Of a stretch of DNA of 64,000 nucleotides, positions 35,204-43,400 are shown piece by piece. The stretch comes from UBA2210 sp036825195 (GTDB lineage: Bacteria > Desulfobacterota > Syntrophia > Syntrophales > UBA2210). The stretch's first letter is position 1, and each line of letters begins with the position of its first letter. The stretch is taken from positions 62,001 to 126,000 of the forward strand of contig DAISYQ010000002.1 in assembly GCA_036825195.1 (NCBI GenBank), given 5' to 3'. Under the pieces are notes generated by a model. The model had not been told where the DNA came from, searched no databases, and was given only the letters and a program-made list of their open reading frames with translations. A program made the translations under genes and the position numbers.

Positions 35204-36127
35204 TCATAACCTGCTTTTATGTTTTGGAACTTCCGTTTGATTATCCTGGTATAAATGGAAAGATTCTACTCTGTCGAATCTCAACTGTGCCACCTGTTCC
35301 GATACAAGCCCCACCATGAATACCACAATGGCTACGGTCATCAACATGGCGGAAGTGGGGCCGTACCGTCCTCCCATGAAGAATATCTTGAAAAGGCCCC
35401 AGGCCAATCCCGCGAAAAACATGATAGCGCTGACGGGAAGGAAGACCCGCATAGGTGAAAAAAGGGTTGCTATCTTGATGATAATGAGAAGGAATCGCGA
35501 GCCGTCCCGTACCAGCCTTATCTTGCTCTTGCCCACGCGGCGGGTTGTGGTTATCGGAACATAGGCAAGACTGTATCCGGAGCGCACCACCGCCAGGGTA
35601 ATGGTTGTCGGATAGGAGAAGGTATTGGGAAGGAGGGATAAAAACTGGCGGGCGATTTCCCGTTTTATCGCCCTGAACCCCGATGTCAGGTCTTCGATCC
35701 TGCGTTTGCAGATGTACGTGGCAAACCGGTTGTAGATCCTGTTTGCCACGATTCTGTGAAAAGAAGCCTCAGAATCGCTCGTTCGCGCTCCGACAGCCAT
35801 GTCGTAAGCATCCATTTTTTCCAACAGGCGAGGGATATCTTCGGGTGCATGCTGGCCGTCTCCATCGAGCGTAACCAGAATGTTACCCTTCGCGTTTCTG
35901 ATTCCGGTTTTGACCGCGGCACCGTTACCGATGTTGTATGGATGAGATATTACGTGTGCACCAGCCTTCGACGCTTCCGCTGCTGTTGCATCGTCTGACC
36001 CGTCATCAACCACGATGATCTCATAATCACGATTCATTGCATCCATGACGCGGCGCACTCTCTGTACGACGTCGGAGATCACCTTTTCTTCACGATATAC
36101 GGGGATAATGAGACTGATATCCGGCAT
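35204..36127 (-). CDS. Dolichyl/polyprenyl-phosphate mannose synthase-like GT2
   Basis: 307 residues. GT-A domain starting ISLIIPVYREEKVISDVVQR, nucleotide motif IIVVDDGSDDAT, and metal-binding DxD as LDGDGQHAPEDI (about 88-99). Two membrane spans form the C-terminus (MRVFLPVSAIMFFAGLAWGL and MLMTVAIVVFMVGLV). This is the DPM1/GtrB type, charging polyprenyl phosphate with one sugar, the donor a TMTC-like GT-C enzyme needs. First gene of the minus-strand cassette, with host-like base composition. Confidence 0.85.
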   Translation of the reverse strand: MPDISLIIPVYREEKVISDVVQRVRRVMDAMNRDYEIIVVDDGSDDATAAEASKAGAHVISHPYNIGNGAAVKTGIRNAKGNILVTLDGDGQHAPEDIPRLLEKMDAYDMAVGARTSDSEASFHRIVANRIYNRFATYICKRRIEDLTSGFRAIKREIARQFLSLLPNTFSYPTTITLAVVRSGYSLAYVPITTTRRVGKSKIRLVRDGSRFLLIIIKIATLFSPMRVFLPVSAIMFFAGLAWGLFKIFFMGGRYGPTSAMLMTVAIVVFMVGLVSEQVAQLRFDRVESFHLYQDNQTEVPKHKSRL

Positions 36128-36687
36128 TGCGGGGGCCTCACTTTCGGTTTAGAGTGTATTTTGAAGGGTAAACAACTTTTTGTATATATGACGCGTTAGT
36201 TATTTGCAAGTGGATTCTGATAAAACCGTTGATATTACAATATCATAAACACTTATCCCAGAATTATATTGTTTAAAGTGAACCGATAAAAAAGAGTGTG
36301 ACTTTTTCAGATGATCCATTATATAATACAGGAAAATGAGAAATATAAGCTATAAGCATAGGAGAATTTTAGAAACCTGATTGAATGTATGCAGAAAATT
36401 GATCCAACCTGACTCTTCCTCAGTTTTTATCTGCACGACAATACGAATTATCCGGTTAGACAAGAATATTGAAGCAAGGTAAGCGTCCACGAAATGGGTG
36501 TTCTCTCGTCGTCATTCAGCTCTACCAATATGACGAGGTGATACACGTTCCATTCTTTAGTAGTCTGTCTCTTCTGTCTTTTCTTGACTCTTGGCAATAG
36601 CGGCTTCTCAAAAGAACATAACCAAAGAATCACGGACATGTCTCTTATTACTGTACCGGTAGCGGACATGTCTTGTGTGGGTGGGGC
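36128..36687. other. Intergenic region before the first minor-pilin operon
   Basis: 560 bp between divergent units with no convincing gene. Two direct copies of CGGACATGTCT (36633-36643 and 36663-36673) lie exactly 30 bp apart, close upstream of the first pseudopilin start, a plausible regulator-binding pair. The left 200 bp are AT-rich and probably hold the glycosylation-cassette promoter. No sigma-54 site was found here. Confidence 0.35.
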
Positions 36688-37173
36688 ATGGCATTGAACA
36701 GTTTGTGTAGTTTCTTTTTCTCTTTCCAAAGAAAGCGACATAGCAGGGGTTTTACCTTAATAGAGGTTATAACGGTTCTGATCATTCTCGGCATTATGGG
36801 TGCGATTACGGTTGCCCGCATCGTATCGACAAACGAAATAGAACTCAACGCACAGGTGGAAAAGATAAAATCTCATCTTCGGTATGCCCAGATGAGGAGC
36901 ATGAACAGCGATTCTATCTGGGGAATACAATTTACAGGTGACCGGTACTGGCTTTTTAAGGATGGTAACGGGGCAAAAAAAGTGAGCCTTCCCGGTGAGG
37001 ATTCGGATACTGTCAGCCTTCCGGAAGGAGCGAATTCATCACGAACAATCGCCTTTGATTCATGGGGAAGACCATACGATCTGGGTGGTGGTTCCAAGGG
37101 AGATATGACCCTTACCATAGGCGGGAAAGGCTCTGCCATACACATATATGCAAATACGGGATATATACCATGA
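36688..37173 (+). CDS. Minor pilin/pseudopilin, GspH/FimT type (set 1)
   Basis: 161 residues from ATG 36688; the start is uncertain, as GGGTGGGG lies only 2 bp away and an in-frame TTG lies 15 bp upstream. The prepilin site is RG/FTLIEVITVLIILGIMGAI after a rather long leader of about 22 residues. The body has the GspH/FimT pattern: KSHLRYAQMRSMNSDSIWGI, then beta strands ending SIRFDSWGRPY-like AFDSWGRPYDLGG. It has a clear paralog at 42423-42917. The stop overlaps the next gene (ATGA). Confidence 0.78.
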   Translation: MALNSLCSFFFSFQRKRHSRGFTLIEVITVLIILGIMGAITVARIVSTNEIELNAQVEKIKSHLRYAQMRSMNSDSIWGIQFTGDRYWLFKDGNGAKKVSLPGEDSDTVSLPEGANSSRTIAFDSWGRPYDLGGGSKGDMTLTIGGKGSAIHIYANTGYIP

Positions 37174-37580
37174 GTGTATCTACTATACCTGATCGTAATA
37201 GCAGCAGCGGGTTTACATTGATAGAGGTCATCGTGACGCTTGTCATAGCGAGTATCCTTGCCGTGATCGTCTTCACGTTTATGAATACCGGTGTGACAAA
37301 GAGCGGTATGCCCGTGATCTGGACGAAGCATGAGTACGAACTGTCTGAGGTCATGGATAAAGTTACCGCTGATTACAGGAATGCCGTCGGGAACCCCTCG
37401 TTTGATCTGTCGAGTTTCAAGAGCCAGATCGAGGAAAAATACCGTTCGTATATCAGTGTTGAATATACCGATTTCGCCTTTACCGGGACGGATTACGAGG
37501 AATCGGGAACCAACCCCAATATCCTGAAGGTAACCCTCGTGAAGGACGAGCATTCTCTTATGGCTTTATTTACCCACTAG
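37170..37580 (+). CDS. Minor pilin, PilV/GspI type (set 1)
   Basis: 136 residues from ATG 37170, overlapping the previous stop by 4 bp. Leader MSVSTIPDRNSSSG followed by FTLIEVIVTLVIASILAVIVF with Glu-5. The rest is short, with an EVMDKVTADYRNAVG helix that recurs in its paralog at 42914-43381 (ETVIENINSDYFAML). Second member of a four-gene minor pilin operon. Its role would be initiation of the pilus or part of the tip complex. Confidence 0.78.
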   Translation: MSVSTIPDRNSSSGFTLIEVIVTLVIASILAVIVFTFMNTGVTKSGMPVIWTKHEYELSEVMDKVTADYRNAVGNPSFDLSSFKSQIEEKYRSYISVEYTDFAFTGTDYEESGTNPNILKVTLVKDEHSLMALFTH

Positions 37581-37583
37581 AGC

Positions 37584-38135
37584 ATGAAGATTTTGTCAAG
37601 GAGTGAAAAGGTGAGAAGACAATCGGGATTTACACTTATTGAGGTAATTGCCGTGCTCGTTCTGGTTTCGATACTTGCCGTTATCGCGGGCGCTGGATTG
37701 ATACGCGGTCTTGAAGGGTATCTCTTCGCGAAGGAAAATGCCGTTATTTCACAGAAGGCTCAGCTTGCCATGGCGCGCATCCGTCTCGAAATGAACGGGA
37801 TCATGAGCGTCGATTCGGCGGGAGGCACTTCCATAAGATTCACGACTCCCAGCGGTAATTCGACAATAGGTCTTGACGGGAATGCCGTCAAACTCGCGGG
37901 GGAGGGTATTAAACTGACGGATGGTGATATCCTGATTGACGGAGTGAACAGCTTTTCCCTCACCTATATCAGTGACACGGGTGGTGTTTGGACTCCGGCA
38001 GATGATATCAAAGAGTTGTCCCAGATCAGGATCGACCTGGTCGTGAATCACGAGACCGGCACGGTTGGAACAATCGATTTCTTCACAACCGTTAATCCTC
38101 GCAATACCGGTCTGTCGAGCGGACCCATAGGGTAA
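37584..38135 (+). CDS. Minor pilin, PilW/GspJ type (set 1)
   Basis: 183 residues, 3 bp after the previous gene. Leader of about 14 residues, then SG/FTLIEVIAVLVLVSILAVIAGAGL. The following GLEGYLFAKENAVISQKAQLAMARIRLEMNGI is shared with the N-terminal part of the large fused protein at 43401 (ATQSYLFTRDVSSISQKAQAAIARLNKTF), so these are direct paralogs. Here the protein ends normally at TAA 38135, 23 bp before the PilX-like gene. Confidence 0.8.
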   Translation: MKILSRSEKVRRQSGFTLIEVIAVLVLVSILAVIAGAGLIRGLEGYLFAKENAVISQKAQLAMARIRLEMNGIMSVDSAGGTSIRFTTPSGNSTIGLDGNAVKLAGEGIKLTDGDILIDGVNSFSLTYISDTGGVWTPADDIKELSQIRIDLVVNHETGTVGTIDFFTTVNPRNTGLSSGPIG

Positions 38136-38158
38136 TAAAATAAGGGTAAGGGTTGCAT

Positions 38159-40546
38159 ATGAAAAAAAGACCGGTCGATAGTACAATAGGCAAATCAGGT
38201 TTGTTGCATCCAGTGACGGATAGATTGCGGCAGAGAGGCAGTGTTCTGATAACTCTCATTATCGTTATGGTCATCTTTGCCGTGCTGGGATCGGCCCTTG
38301 TCGTGCTCTTTTCAACCTCTACCCTGCACCATGTAAATGCCGATCAGGGTATGAGGGCTTATTACCTCGCCGAGTCCGGTTACCGTTATGCCGCAAGTGA
38401 ATTCTTGAATGGCGGAACCGGAGAAGACAGAGACACGGTTCTTTCTGTACTCAACGGAAACAGATTCCTTTTCAGCGGCAATACCGGCGCCTTCGAGCTT
38501 GAGATAGAATCATACTTTTATGACTTTAAAGATCTGGATGGTTCCACCCTCACGGCGGAGGTTTTCGGTAAAATGCCGGAGACAATTCCCACAAACGGAA
38601 CCGGTGTGTCAGGAACATTGGCCGTCTTTGGCGATCCAGCCTTTTATCACGCCTTCAACGGATACCGCATGGAGACGGGAGATACGGCCTCCGAGCTTCG
38701 CTTTTCATTGACCGGAACCACATCACCGGCTGGCACCCGCATCTTTCCCGCTCTTGCGGGAAGCGGTACCCAGACCATGACATTGGGAAGCGATATTTCT
38801 TTCACCGGGGCGGGTGTTCTCTTCCCGCCGAGTCACGGTGCCTTCAGGATCTATGACGCGAGTGGTAATGAAAAAGACAGCACAATCTTTGCCTATGATG
38901 AAATTGATACCGCAACCAATACGTTGCAGGGGATCAGGGATGTTATGAATCCGGGGAACAGCTTCAGCGTTGCCTTTGACCCAACGGATTATATCGTACT
39001 GCAGAGGTTCGTAAAGCTCACCTCTACGGGCATGTTCGGCGATCTCAATTCCTCCTATGCCTCCAAAACCCTCACCTATATCGTGCCTTTGGAGGCGATC
39101 AAGACAGGCGGTACCGGCGGGACGGAGATTATCGGAGGGGATGAACTGCTGGAAGCTCTGGCCGAGAATGATGGCGGAACCAGTCTGGGCAAGTTTGAAA
39201 TTCAGAAAGTGGGAGGTGACACGGCTCTTGCTGTTACGAAAACGACCGGTGGAAAGGGCAATCAGCCTCGTGTCGAGGCGGTCGTGGGCCTGCCGGACGG
39301 AGAAGACAGCCCGTTTTACAGCGCATGGTCGAGTAGGGGTCATTTTCTGAACTATGACGCACAGGTTAAGGTGGCGGCCGGGAGTCCGGACGCGAAGGGA
39401 ACGTTTTTCGACAAACCCGATTATTATCTGAGCGGCATATCGTTCAGATTGAGTGGTGGTAGCGCGGGTTCACTGCAGGCATACGGTCTTTCCTTTATGA
39501 GAAGTACGACAGGAACGGGTCAAAGTTCTGATGGTATTCCCGATGATCTGCTGCCGGACAGTTCCCTTGAGGACACCCCCATGGTTGTTTTATGGGACCG
39601 TGGCGGTCGCGGTAAAGCCGGAGGTGACGAATGGATGGCCTATATGGAACTGTCGCCCAGCGATCCGGTGCTTGATCAAACACCAGGCGGGAATGACAGG
39701 GGTGTCTGGGCTTCGGATGTCAGGTATGTGGTTAATGATATAGTGATTCACGACGACGTTTCGTATATATGTATTGCCTCCCACACAGCAATCAGTGGTT
39801 CGGGGAAGAAGAGTAACGAACCGGGGACAGGAAGAGACTGGCAAAAATACTGGAAGGTAAACGAGACCGGTCATCTTTCGGATTGGGCTACCATTACGGT
39901 CCGTATTCTTGAAGCGGCTTCCATACGGTATGAGGGAACAACCGATATCACGACAGGAAATACAGTAACGGGAAAGACAAGCGGGGCCACCGGAAAGGTG
40001 GTAAAGAAGATTGAGACGGATACCGGAGAGATAGTACTCTTGAATAATGTGACCGGCACGTTCAGACAATCTGAAAATATCTCCGGTACTACCGTAACCA
40101 TCACGGAATGGCGGGAGCGTGACAATTACATATGGGCCTTTTACGGTGATGAGAGCGATCATGGAACGGCGAATGACACTCCCCTCGATTACTTGGACAG
40201 ACTGGGGAATCCGAGAAGCGGGGATATCCACTGGCCCGTGGACGATGTTACCGGCTGGGCGGCGGATGATGATTTCTTTACGCTGGTTCAGTGGAATGCG
40301 AACCTCAACACAAAGTCATACTCCGATATGGTACGGCTGGGTACAGGGAAGGAGTTACATGCCATCATTCGGACGAGACTCTATGTGACTCCCGATGATG
40401 TCTATGACTATCCTCCCGAACTGGGAGTCCATTCACTCGGAGCGAGCGCCTCATTGACTTACTTCGATGATTTTGGAGCAAAGATAATCGGGAGTGGGGA
40501 TGAAAGGACGGTCGGTTTCCTTTCACCTATAGTTCAACAGGAGTAA
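38159..40546 (+). CDS. Giant PilX-like minor pilin with adhesin-type inserts (set 1)
   Basis: 795 residues from ATG 38159 (GTAAGGGT upstream). The N-terminus is PilX/GspK-like: RQRGSVLITLIIVMVIFAVLGSALVVLFS, with RG/S instead of the G/FxxxE prepilin signature, then AYYLAESGYRYAASEF, the PilX_N motif. From about 380 a concanavalin/laminin-G-like region (YLSGISFRLSGG, YGLSFMR) resembles the set 2 protein. Residues about 520-575 (DVRYVVNDIVIHDDVSYICIA...WQKYWKV) match carbohydrate-binding module family 5/12. Typical PilX is under 200 residues; the extra 600 probably form a tip adhesin. Confidence 0.78.
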   Translation: MKKRPVDSTIGKSGLLHPVTDRLRQRGSVLITLIIVMVIFAVLGSALVVLFSTSTLHHVNADQGMRAYYLAESGYRYAASEFLNGGTGEDRDTVLSVLNGNRFLFSGNTGAFELEIESYFYDFKDLDGSTLTAEVFGKMPETIPTNGTGVSGTLAVFGDPAFYHAFNGYRMETGDTASELRFSLTGTTSPAGTRIFPALAGSGTQTMTLGSDISFTGAGVLFPPSHGAFRIYDASGNEKDSTIFAYDEIDTATNTLQGIRDVMNPGNSFSVAFDPTDYIVLQRFVKLTSTGMFGDLNSSYASKTLTYIVPLEAIKTGGTGGTEIIGGDELLEALAENDGGTSLGKFEIQKVGGDTALAVTKTTGGKGNQPRVEAVVGLPDGEDSPFYSAWSSRGHFLNYDAQVKVAAGSPDAKGTFFDKPDYYLSGISFRLSGGSAGSLQAYGLSFMRSTTGTGQSSDGIPDDLLPDSSLEDTPMVVLWDRGGRGKAGGDEWMAYMELSPSDPVLDQTPGGNDRGVWASDVRYVVNDIVIHDDVSYICIASHTAISGSGKKSNEPGTGRDWQKYWKVNETGHLSDWATITVRILEAASIRYEGTTDITTGNTVTGKTSGATGKVVKKIETDTGEIVLLNNVTGTFRQSENISGTTVTITEWRERDNYIWAFYGDESDHGTANDTPLDYLDRLGNPRSGDIHWPVDDVTGWAADDDFFTLVQWNANLNTKSYSDMVRLGTGKELHAIIRTRLYVTPDDVYDYPPELGVHSLGASASLTYFDDFGAKIIGSGDERTVGFLSPIVQQE

Positions 40547-40578
40547 TCCCGGCTTTTGATTTGTAAAGAGGGGTTTTT

Positions 40579-40661
40579 CCACCTGCTTGCGATGGGGGTA
40601 GAGAACGAATAATAAGCACGCCAATCGGAAGTTTCCCGCAACGTGTTGCGAGGGGCTTCAA
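40579..40661 (+). repeat. Dispersed two-hairpin repeat, copy A
   Basis: Left part CCACCTGCTTGCGATGGGGG (40579-40598), then ..AACGAATAA.. and ..CCAATCGGAAGTTT.., then CCCGCAACGTGTTGCGAGGG and GCTTCAA to 40661. The right part has a perfect CGCAAC-GT-GTTGCG palindrome. The order and spacing of both parts recur in copy B at 52914-53008; the right part alone recurs at 41057-41086. REP-like elements of this kind (GC-rich stem followed by CTTCAA) are common in deltaproteobacterial genomes. Confidence 0.65.
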
Positions 40662-41040
40662 AGAAAAATTTCCATCCCCAAAAAGTCTCAGCCGTCATGG
40701 CTGCCGATGGTATCAATAAACCCTGATTCTCAGGCGCAGCGGTAAGCGAGTCGGCGCAATCATATGAAATATTCCAGTCAAGTCCTGGACTTTTGAGTTG
40801 ACATGGTTTATCTCCACTGTTACACATAAATCGAATGTTAATAGAAGAAAGGCTCGTGCCGACTCAGAATTCACAGCTACATGCTCTCATGAGCTATGTA
40901 CTGTACCAGGATGCTCAACTCCTGGCAGAAAAGGATAATGTCTCATCGTCTGCTAAAAAAATCTGAATCTGCACGTTCATTATAAAACAAAACGAATCGT
41001 AACATAGTCCCTCTTGAGGTGATTCAGTAGTCAGACTGAA

Positions 41041-41086
41041 TTTCCGATTGACGCATCCCGCAACTTGTTGTGGAGGGGAGCTTCAA
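41041..41086 (+). repeat. Dispersed repeat, copy C (right half only)
   Basis: TTTCCGATTGACGCATCCCG begins this copy (41041), followed by the CAAC/GTTG palindrome, TGGAGGGGAG and CTTCAA at 41086. It keeps the CCGAT lead-in and the trailing TGTTTTCT seen beside copy B, but lacks the first hairpin. It lies 72 bp before the ECF sigma factor gene and may act as a transcript end or attenuator there. Confidence 0.6.
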
Positions 41087-41158
41087 TGCGTGTTTTCTGA
41101 CTGTCTTTTGGCTGTTTACCTGACCAGTTATTGATTTTAAACCGTTCCGGTACGGAAG

Positions 41159-41731
41159 ATGGAAACGAGAAAAGAAGTTGACATCATCAAATCCGTTCTT
41201 GGGTGTGATCGTAACTCCTATGCCCTTCTTGTAGAGACATACAAGGTGCCCATTTTTAACCTTGCCTATCGTATGACGGGGTCCTACGAGGATGCGAACG
41301 ATCTCTCCCAGGAGACATTTGTAAAGGCCTTTGAGAATCTCGAACGTTTCGATCAGGAAAAGAAATTCTTTGTCTGGCTCTATACGATCGGTTTAAACAT
41401 CATACGGAATCATCTGAAAAGAGAGCAGAAGATACGGTCACGTGCCTTCCCGGAAAATGACGATCTTCCATTGTTTGATAACCACTCCAATCCCGAAGAT
41501 GCTTTGATAAACGATCAAAGAGCACTCCAACTGAACAGGTGTCTCCACAGCCTCGCAGATCCCCTGAAAGAGGCTGTTGTCCTGCGATTTTATCAGGACC
41601 TTTCGTTTGAAGAAATTGCAGAGATATCCGGTCTTTCCCTGAGCGCAGCTAAGATGCGGGCGTACCGGGGGCTGGAGAAATTGCGGAGATTGATGGAGGA
41701 AGATCCTGTTGTGCCGGATAAAAGTCCATGA
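41159..41731 (+). CDS. ECF-family RNA polymerase sigma factor
   Basis: 190 residues. Region 2 is YALLVETYKVPIFNLAYRMTGSYEDANDLSQETFVKAFENL with the -10 recognition helix, and region 4 is LADPLKEAVVLRFYQDLSFEEIAEISGLSLSAAKMRAYRGLEKLR, the -35 helix-turn-helix. No region 3 or anti-sigma-like extension. The gene precedes a membrane protein with an anti-sigma-like N-terminus and then the second minor-pilin operon, so it probably directs transcription of that set. Ribosome site weak (CGGAAG immediately before ATG). Confidence 0.88.
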   Translation: METRKEVDIIKSVLGCDRNSYALLVETYKVPIFNLAYRMTGSYEDANDLSQETFVKAFENLERFDQEKKFFVWLYTIGLNIIRNHLKREQKIRSRAFPENDDLPLFDNHSNPEDALINDQRALQLNRCLHSLADPLKEAVVLRFYQDLSFEEIAEISGLSLSAAKMRAYRGLEKLRRLMEEDPVVPDKSP

Positions 41732-41835
41732 ACAGACTCGGTCTGGAAGGTTTAGATCTTTCGTGTCCGATGATGTGACTTTTTTTTTCAGCGATTGTAT
41801 ATCGAATAAAGAGATGTAATGAATGGAATTGTATA

Positions 41836-42426
41836 ATGGTAAGAAATAGTAAAAATATATCTATTGTCAATGTAATAAAAAAGGAACCTCCTGTACAGCC
41901 GCCGGATGACTTTACCGATCGTGTCATGGCCCGGATAGACCTCTGCGCACCGCGACAGGGAGTGGCAGAACGGCTCAGGCAGTTCCTTATGCGGCCCCAT
42001 GATATAACAATATTCAGGTTGTTTCCGGAAAAGATTACGAAAGGCCAGTGCGCTTTCTATTGTATCCTTGTGAGCCTTTTTTATCTTGCCATGGGTATGG
42101 TTTTCTTGCGGAGCCTGGAGATTATCGGCAGTGCCGGTTATCAGGCGATCTGGCTGTTGCATCAGCCGGAATTTTCGTTCGCCATCGCGATCGGTTTTGC
42201 CCTTCTGGCAGTTTCCTTTATTTCTAAGCGGCCTGTGTCGGCCCGATCGGCCAGGATCGGCATACTGATCTATCTGGGTGCTATCATCATCAATAGCATG
42301 ATCCTTCAGATAGACATGAGAATTCCCATGGTGACTCTTTCCCTCCTGCCTTTCACGATAGGCAGTATCATCATAGGAGGGGTACTCATGAACGCGATGG
42401 AGCGGTACACCGGTAATTTCAAATGA
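41836..42426 (+). CDS. Putative membrane anti-sigma factor
   Basis: 196 residues. The N-terminus carries PPDDFTDRVMARIDL, the helix commonly found just before the membrane part of ECF anti-sigma proteins, followed by four predicted spans (for example FYCILVSLFYLAMGMVFL and FAIAIGFALLAVSFIS). No zinc HxxxCxxC motif is present. Lies 104 bp after the sigma factor gene and overlaps the first gene of the minor-pilin operon by 4 bp (ATGA). Position and topology suggest it holds the sigma factor at the membrane; the sequence alone does not prove it. Confidence 0.6.
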   Translation: MVRNSKNISIVNVIKKEPPVQPPDDFTDRVMARIDLCAPRQGVAERLRQFLMRPHDITIFRLFPEKITKGQCAFYCILVSLFYLAMGMVFLRSLEIIGSAGYQAIWLLHQPEFSFAIAIGFALLAVSFISKRPVSARSARIGILIYLGAIIINSMILQIDMRIPMVTLSLLPFTIGSIIIGGVLMNAMERYTGNFK

Positions 42427-42917
42427 AGACCTCAATGGAAAAGGGGCGATACATGATAAGAAGGGATTTCTGTCAGGGTAAAAGGAAAGATCAGTCGGGA
42501 TTTACACTGATCGAAGTGATAACCGTATTGATCGTACTGGGGATACTCGTCGCTGTTACTGCGACTCGGTTAAGCGGCGTTGCAGATACGGCGCAAGATA
42601 CCTCTGATATCGACCGGCTCAAATCCCATCTGCGGTACGCCCAGATCAGGGCTTTAAATACCGTAGGAGTCTGGGGTATTGATTTCAGCGGGACTGGTTA
42701 CAACCTGTACAGAGACGGCGATGCAACGGTGTATTCGTTTCCGGGAGAAGAAAACAGTGAAATGGAGAAACCTTCGTCCGTAACGTATTCGGGGTATATT
42801 TCATTTGATGAATGGGGACGCCCTTACACCTCACAAGGGACCGGCACACCGTTAACCACTACTCCGGGGGGGCTTGCATCGATAACAATCACACCTGAAA
42901 CAGGATATATACCATGA
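42423..42917 (+). CDS. Minor pilin/pseudopilin, GspH/FimT type (set 2)
   Basis: 164 residues. Long leader of about 27 residues, then SG/FTLIEVITVLIVLGILVAVT. Body motifs KSHLRYAQIRALNTVGVWGIDF and ISFDEWGRPYTSQGTGTP align with the set 1 protein at 36688-37173, so it is a duplicate. Translationally coupled at both ends by 4-bp overlaps, with the anti-sigma-like gene before it and the PilV-like gene after it. An in-frame ATG 30 bp further (MIRRDFCQG) would give a shorter, more usual leader. Confidence 0.8.
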   Translation: MKTSMEKGRYMIRRDFCQGKRKDQSGFTLIEVITVLIVLGILVAVTATRLSGVADTAQDTSDIDRLKSHLRYAQIRALNTVGVWGIDFSGTGYNLYRDGDATVYSFPGEENSEMEKPSSVTYSGYISFDEWGRPYTSQGTGTPLTTTPGGLASITITPETGYIP

Positions 42918-43381
42918 TGATAAAGATAAAACAGACCGATCAGAACCTTATCTTTTCAAACAGAGGATTTACTCTGTTAGAGGTTATTGTAAGCATCATC
43001 ATTGTTGCAATAATGGGCTCCATGCTCGTCACCTTTGGACAAAAAGCCATGTCGGGGAGCGCGAACCTTGCCAACCTGACCAGTAACACTTACAAACTCG
43101 AAACCGTAATCGAGAATATCAATTCAGATTATTTTGCAATGCTTAACTCCGAAACCTCTATCCTGGATGACCTGACTACTAACCTTAATACGCCTAATTA
43201 TTATCATGCAACATACAGCTATACGGTTGATGAGATATACCGATTCAATTCTTTCGTAGATGGAGGGTCAGATACCCTGGTTCCGGGCCCTTCAAGTTCG
43301 AGTGGGAAAATCATGAGGCTGACGATCAGCGACTCTTCAGGCATGACGCTGACGGCGCTGTTTTTTGATAACAATACGTAA
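42914..43381 (+). CDS. Minor pilin, PilV/GspI type (set 2)
   Basis: 155 residues. Leader MMIKIKQTDQNLIFSNRG, then FTLLEVIVSIIIVAIMGSMLV with Glu-5. The helix after the hydrophobic part contains ETVIENINSDYFAML, matching the set 1 counterpart. Starts in the stop codon of the preceding gene (ATGA). Ser/Thr-rich C-terminus, no cysteine. Confidence 0.78.
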   Translation: MMIKIKQTDQNLIFSNRGFTLLEVIVSIIIVAIMGSMLVTFGQKAMSGSANLANLTSNTYKLETVIENINSDYFAMLNSETSILDDLTTNLNTPNYYHATYSYTVDEIYRFNSFVDGGSDTLVPGPSSSSGKIMRLTISDSSGMTLTALFFDNNT

Positions 43382-43400
43382 CATACACAATGGACGTGTT

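Larger units (their letters stand above)
40547..41158. other. Repeat-bearing intergenic region between the minor-pilin operons
   Basis: 612 bp with no supported gene. It contains two of the dispersed repeats described separately (40579-40661 and 41041-41086) and a 6-bp hairpin CCAGGA/TCCTGG (40906-40925). A short minus-strand frame at 40534-40827 overlaps the repeat and has no ribosome site, so I do not call it. Confidence 0.5.

Noticed and set aside
36448..36741. Minus-strand frame of 97 codons before the first pseudopilin
   Set aside because: No ribosome site or family; it overlaps the start of a supported gene on the other strand.
38723..39343. Antisense reading frame of 206 codons over the set 1 PilX-like gene
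   Set aside because: It is a shadow of a well-supported gene, has no ribosome site, and its composition is Arg/His-rich as expected for a reverse frame.
40579..41086. Repeat copies considered as a small CRISPR array
   Set aside because: Copies differ in sequence and length, are separated by hundreds of bases, and no cas genes are near.
41788..42435. Minus-strand frame of 215 codons over the anti-sigma-like gene
   Set aside because: The plus-strand gene has membrane spans, a coupled overlap and an ECF neighbour; the reverse frame is charged low-complexity with no family.
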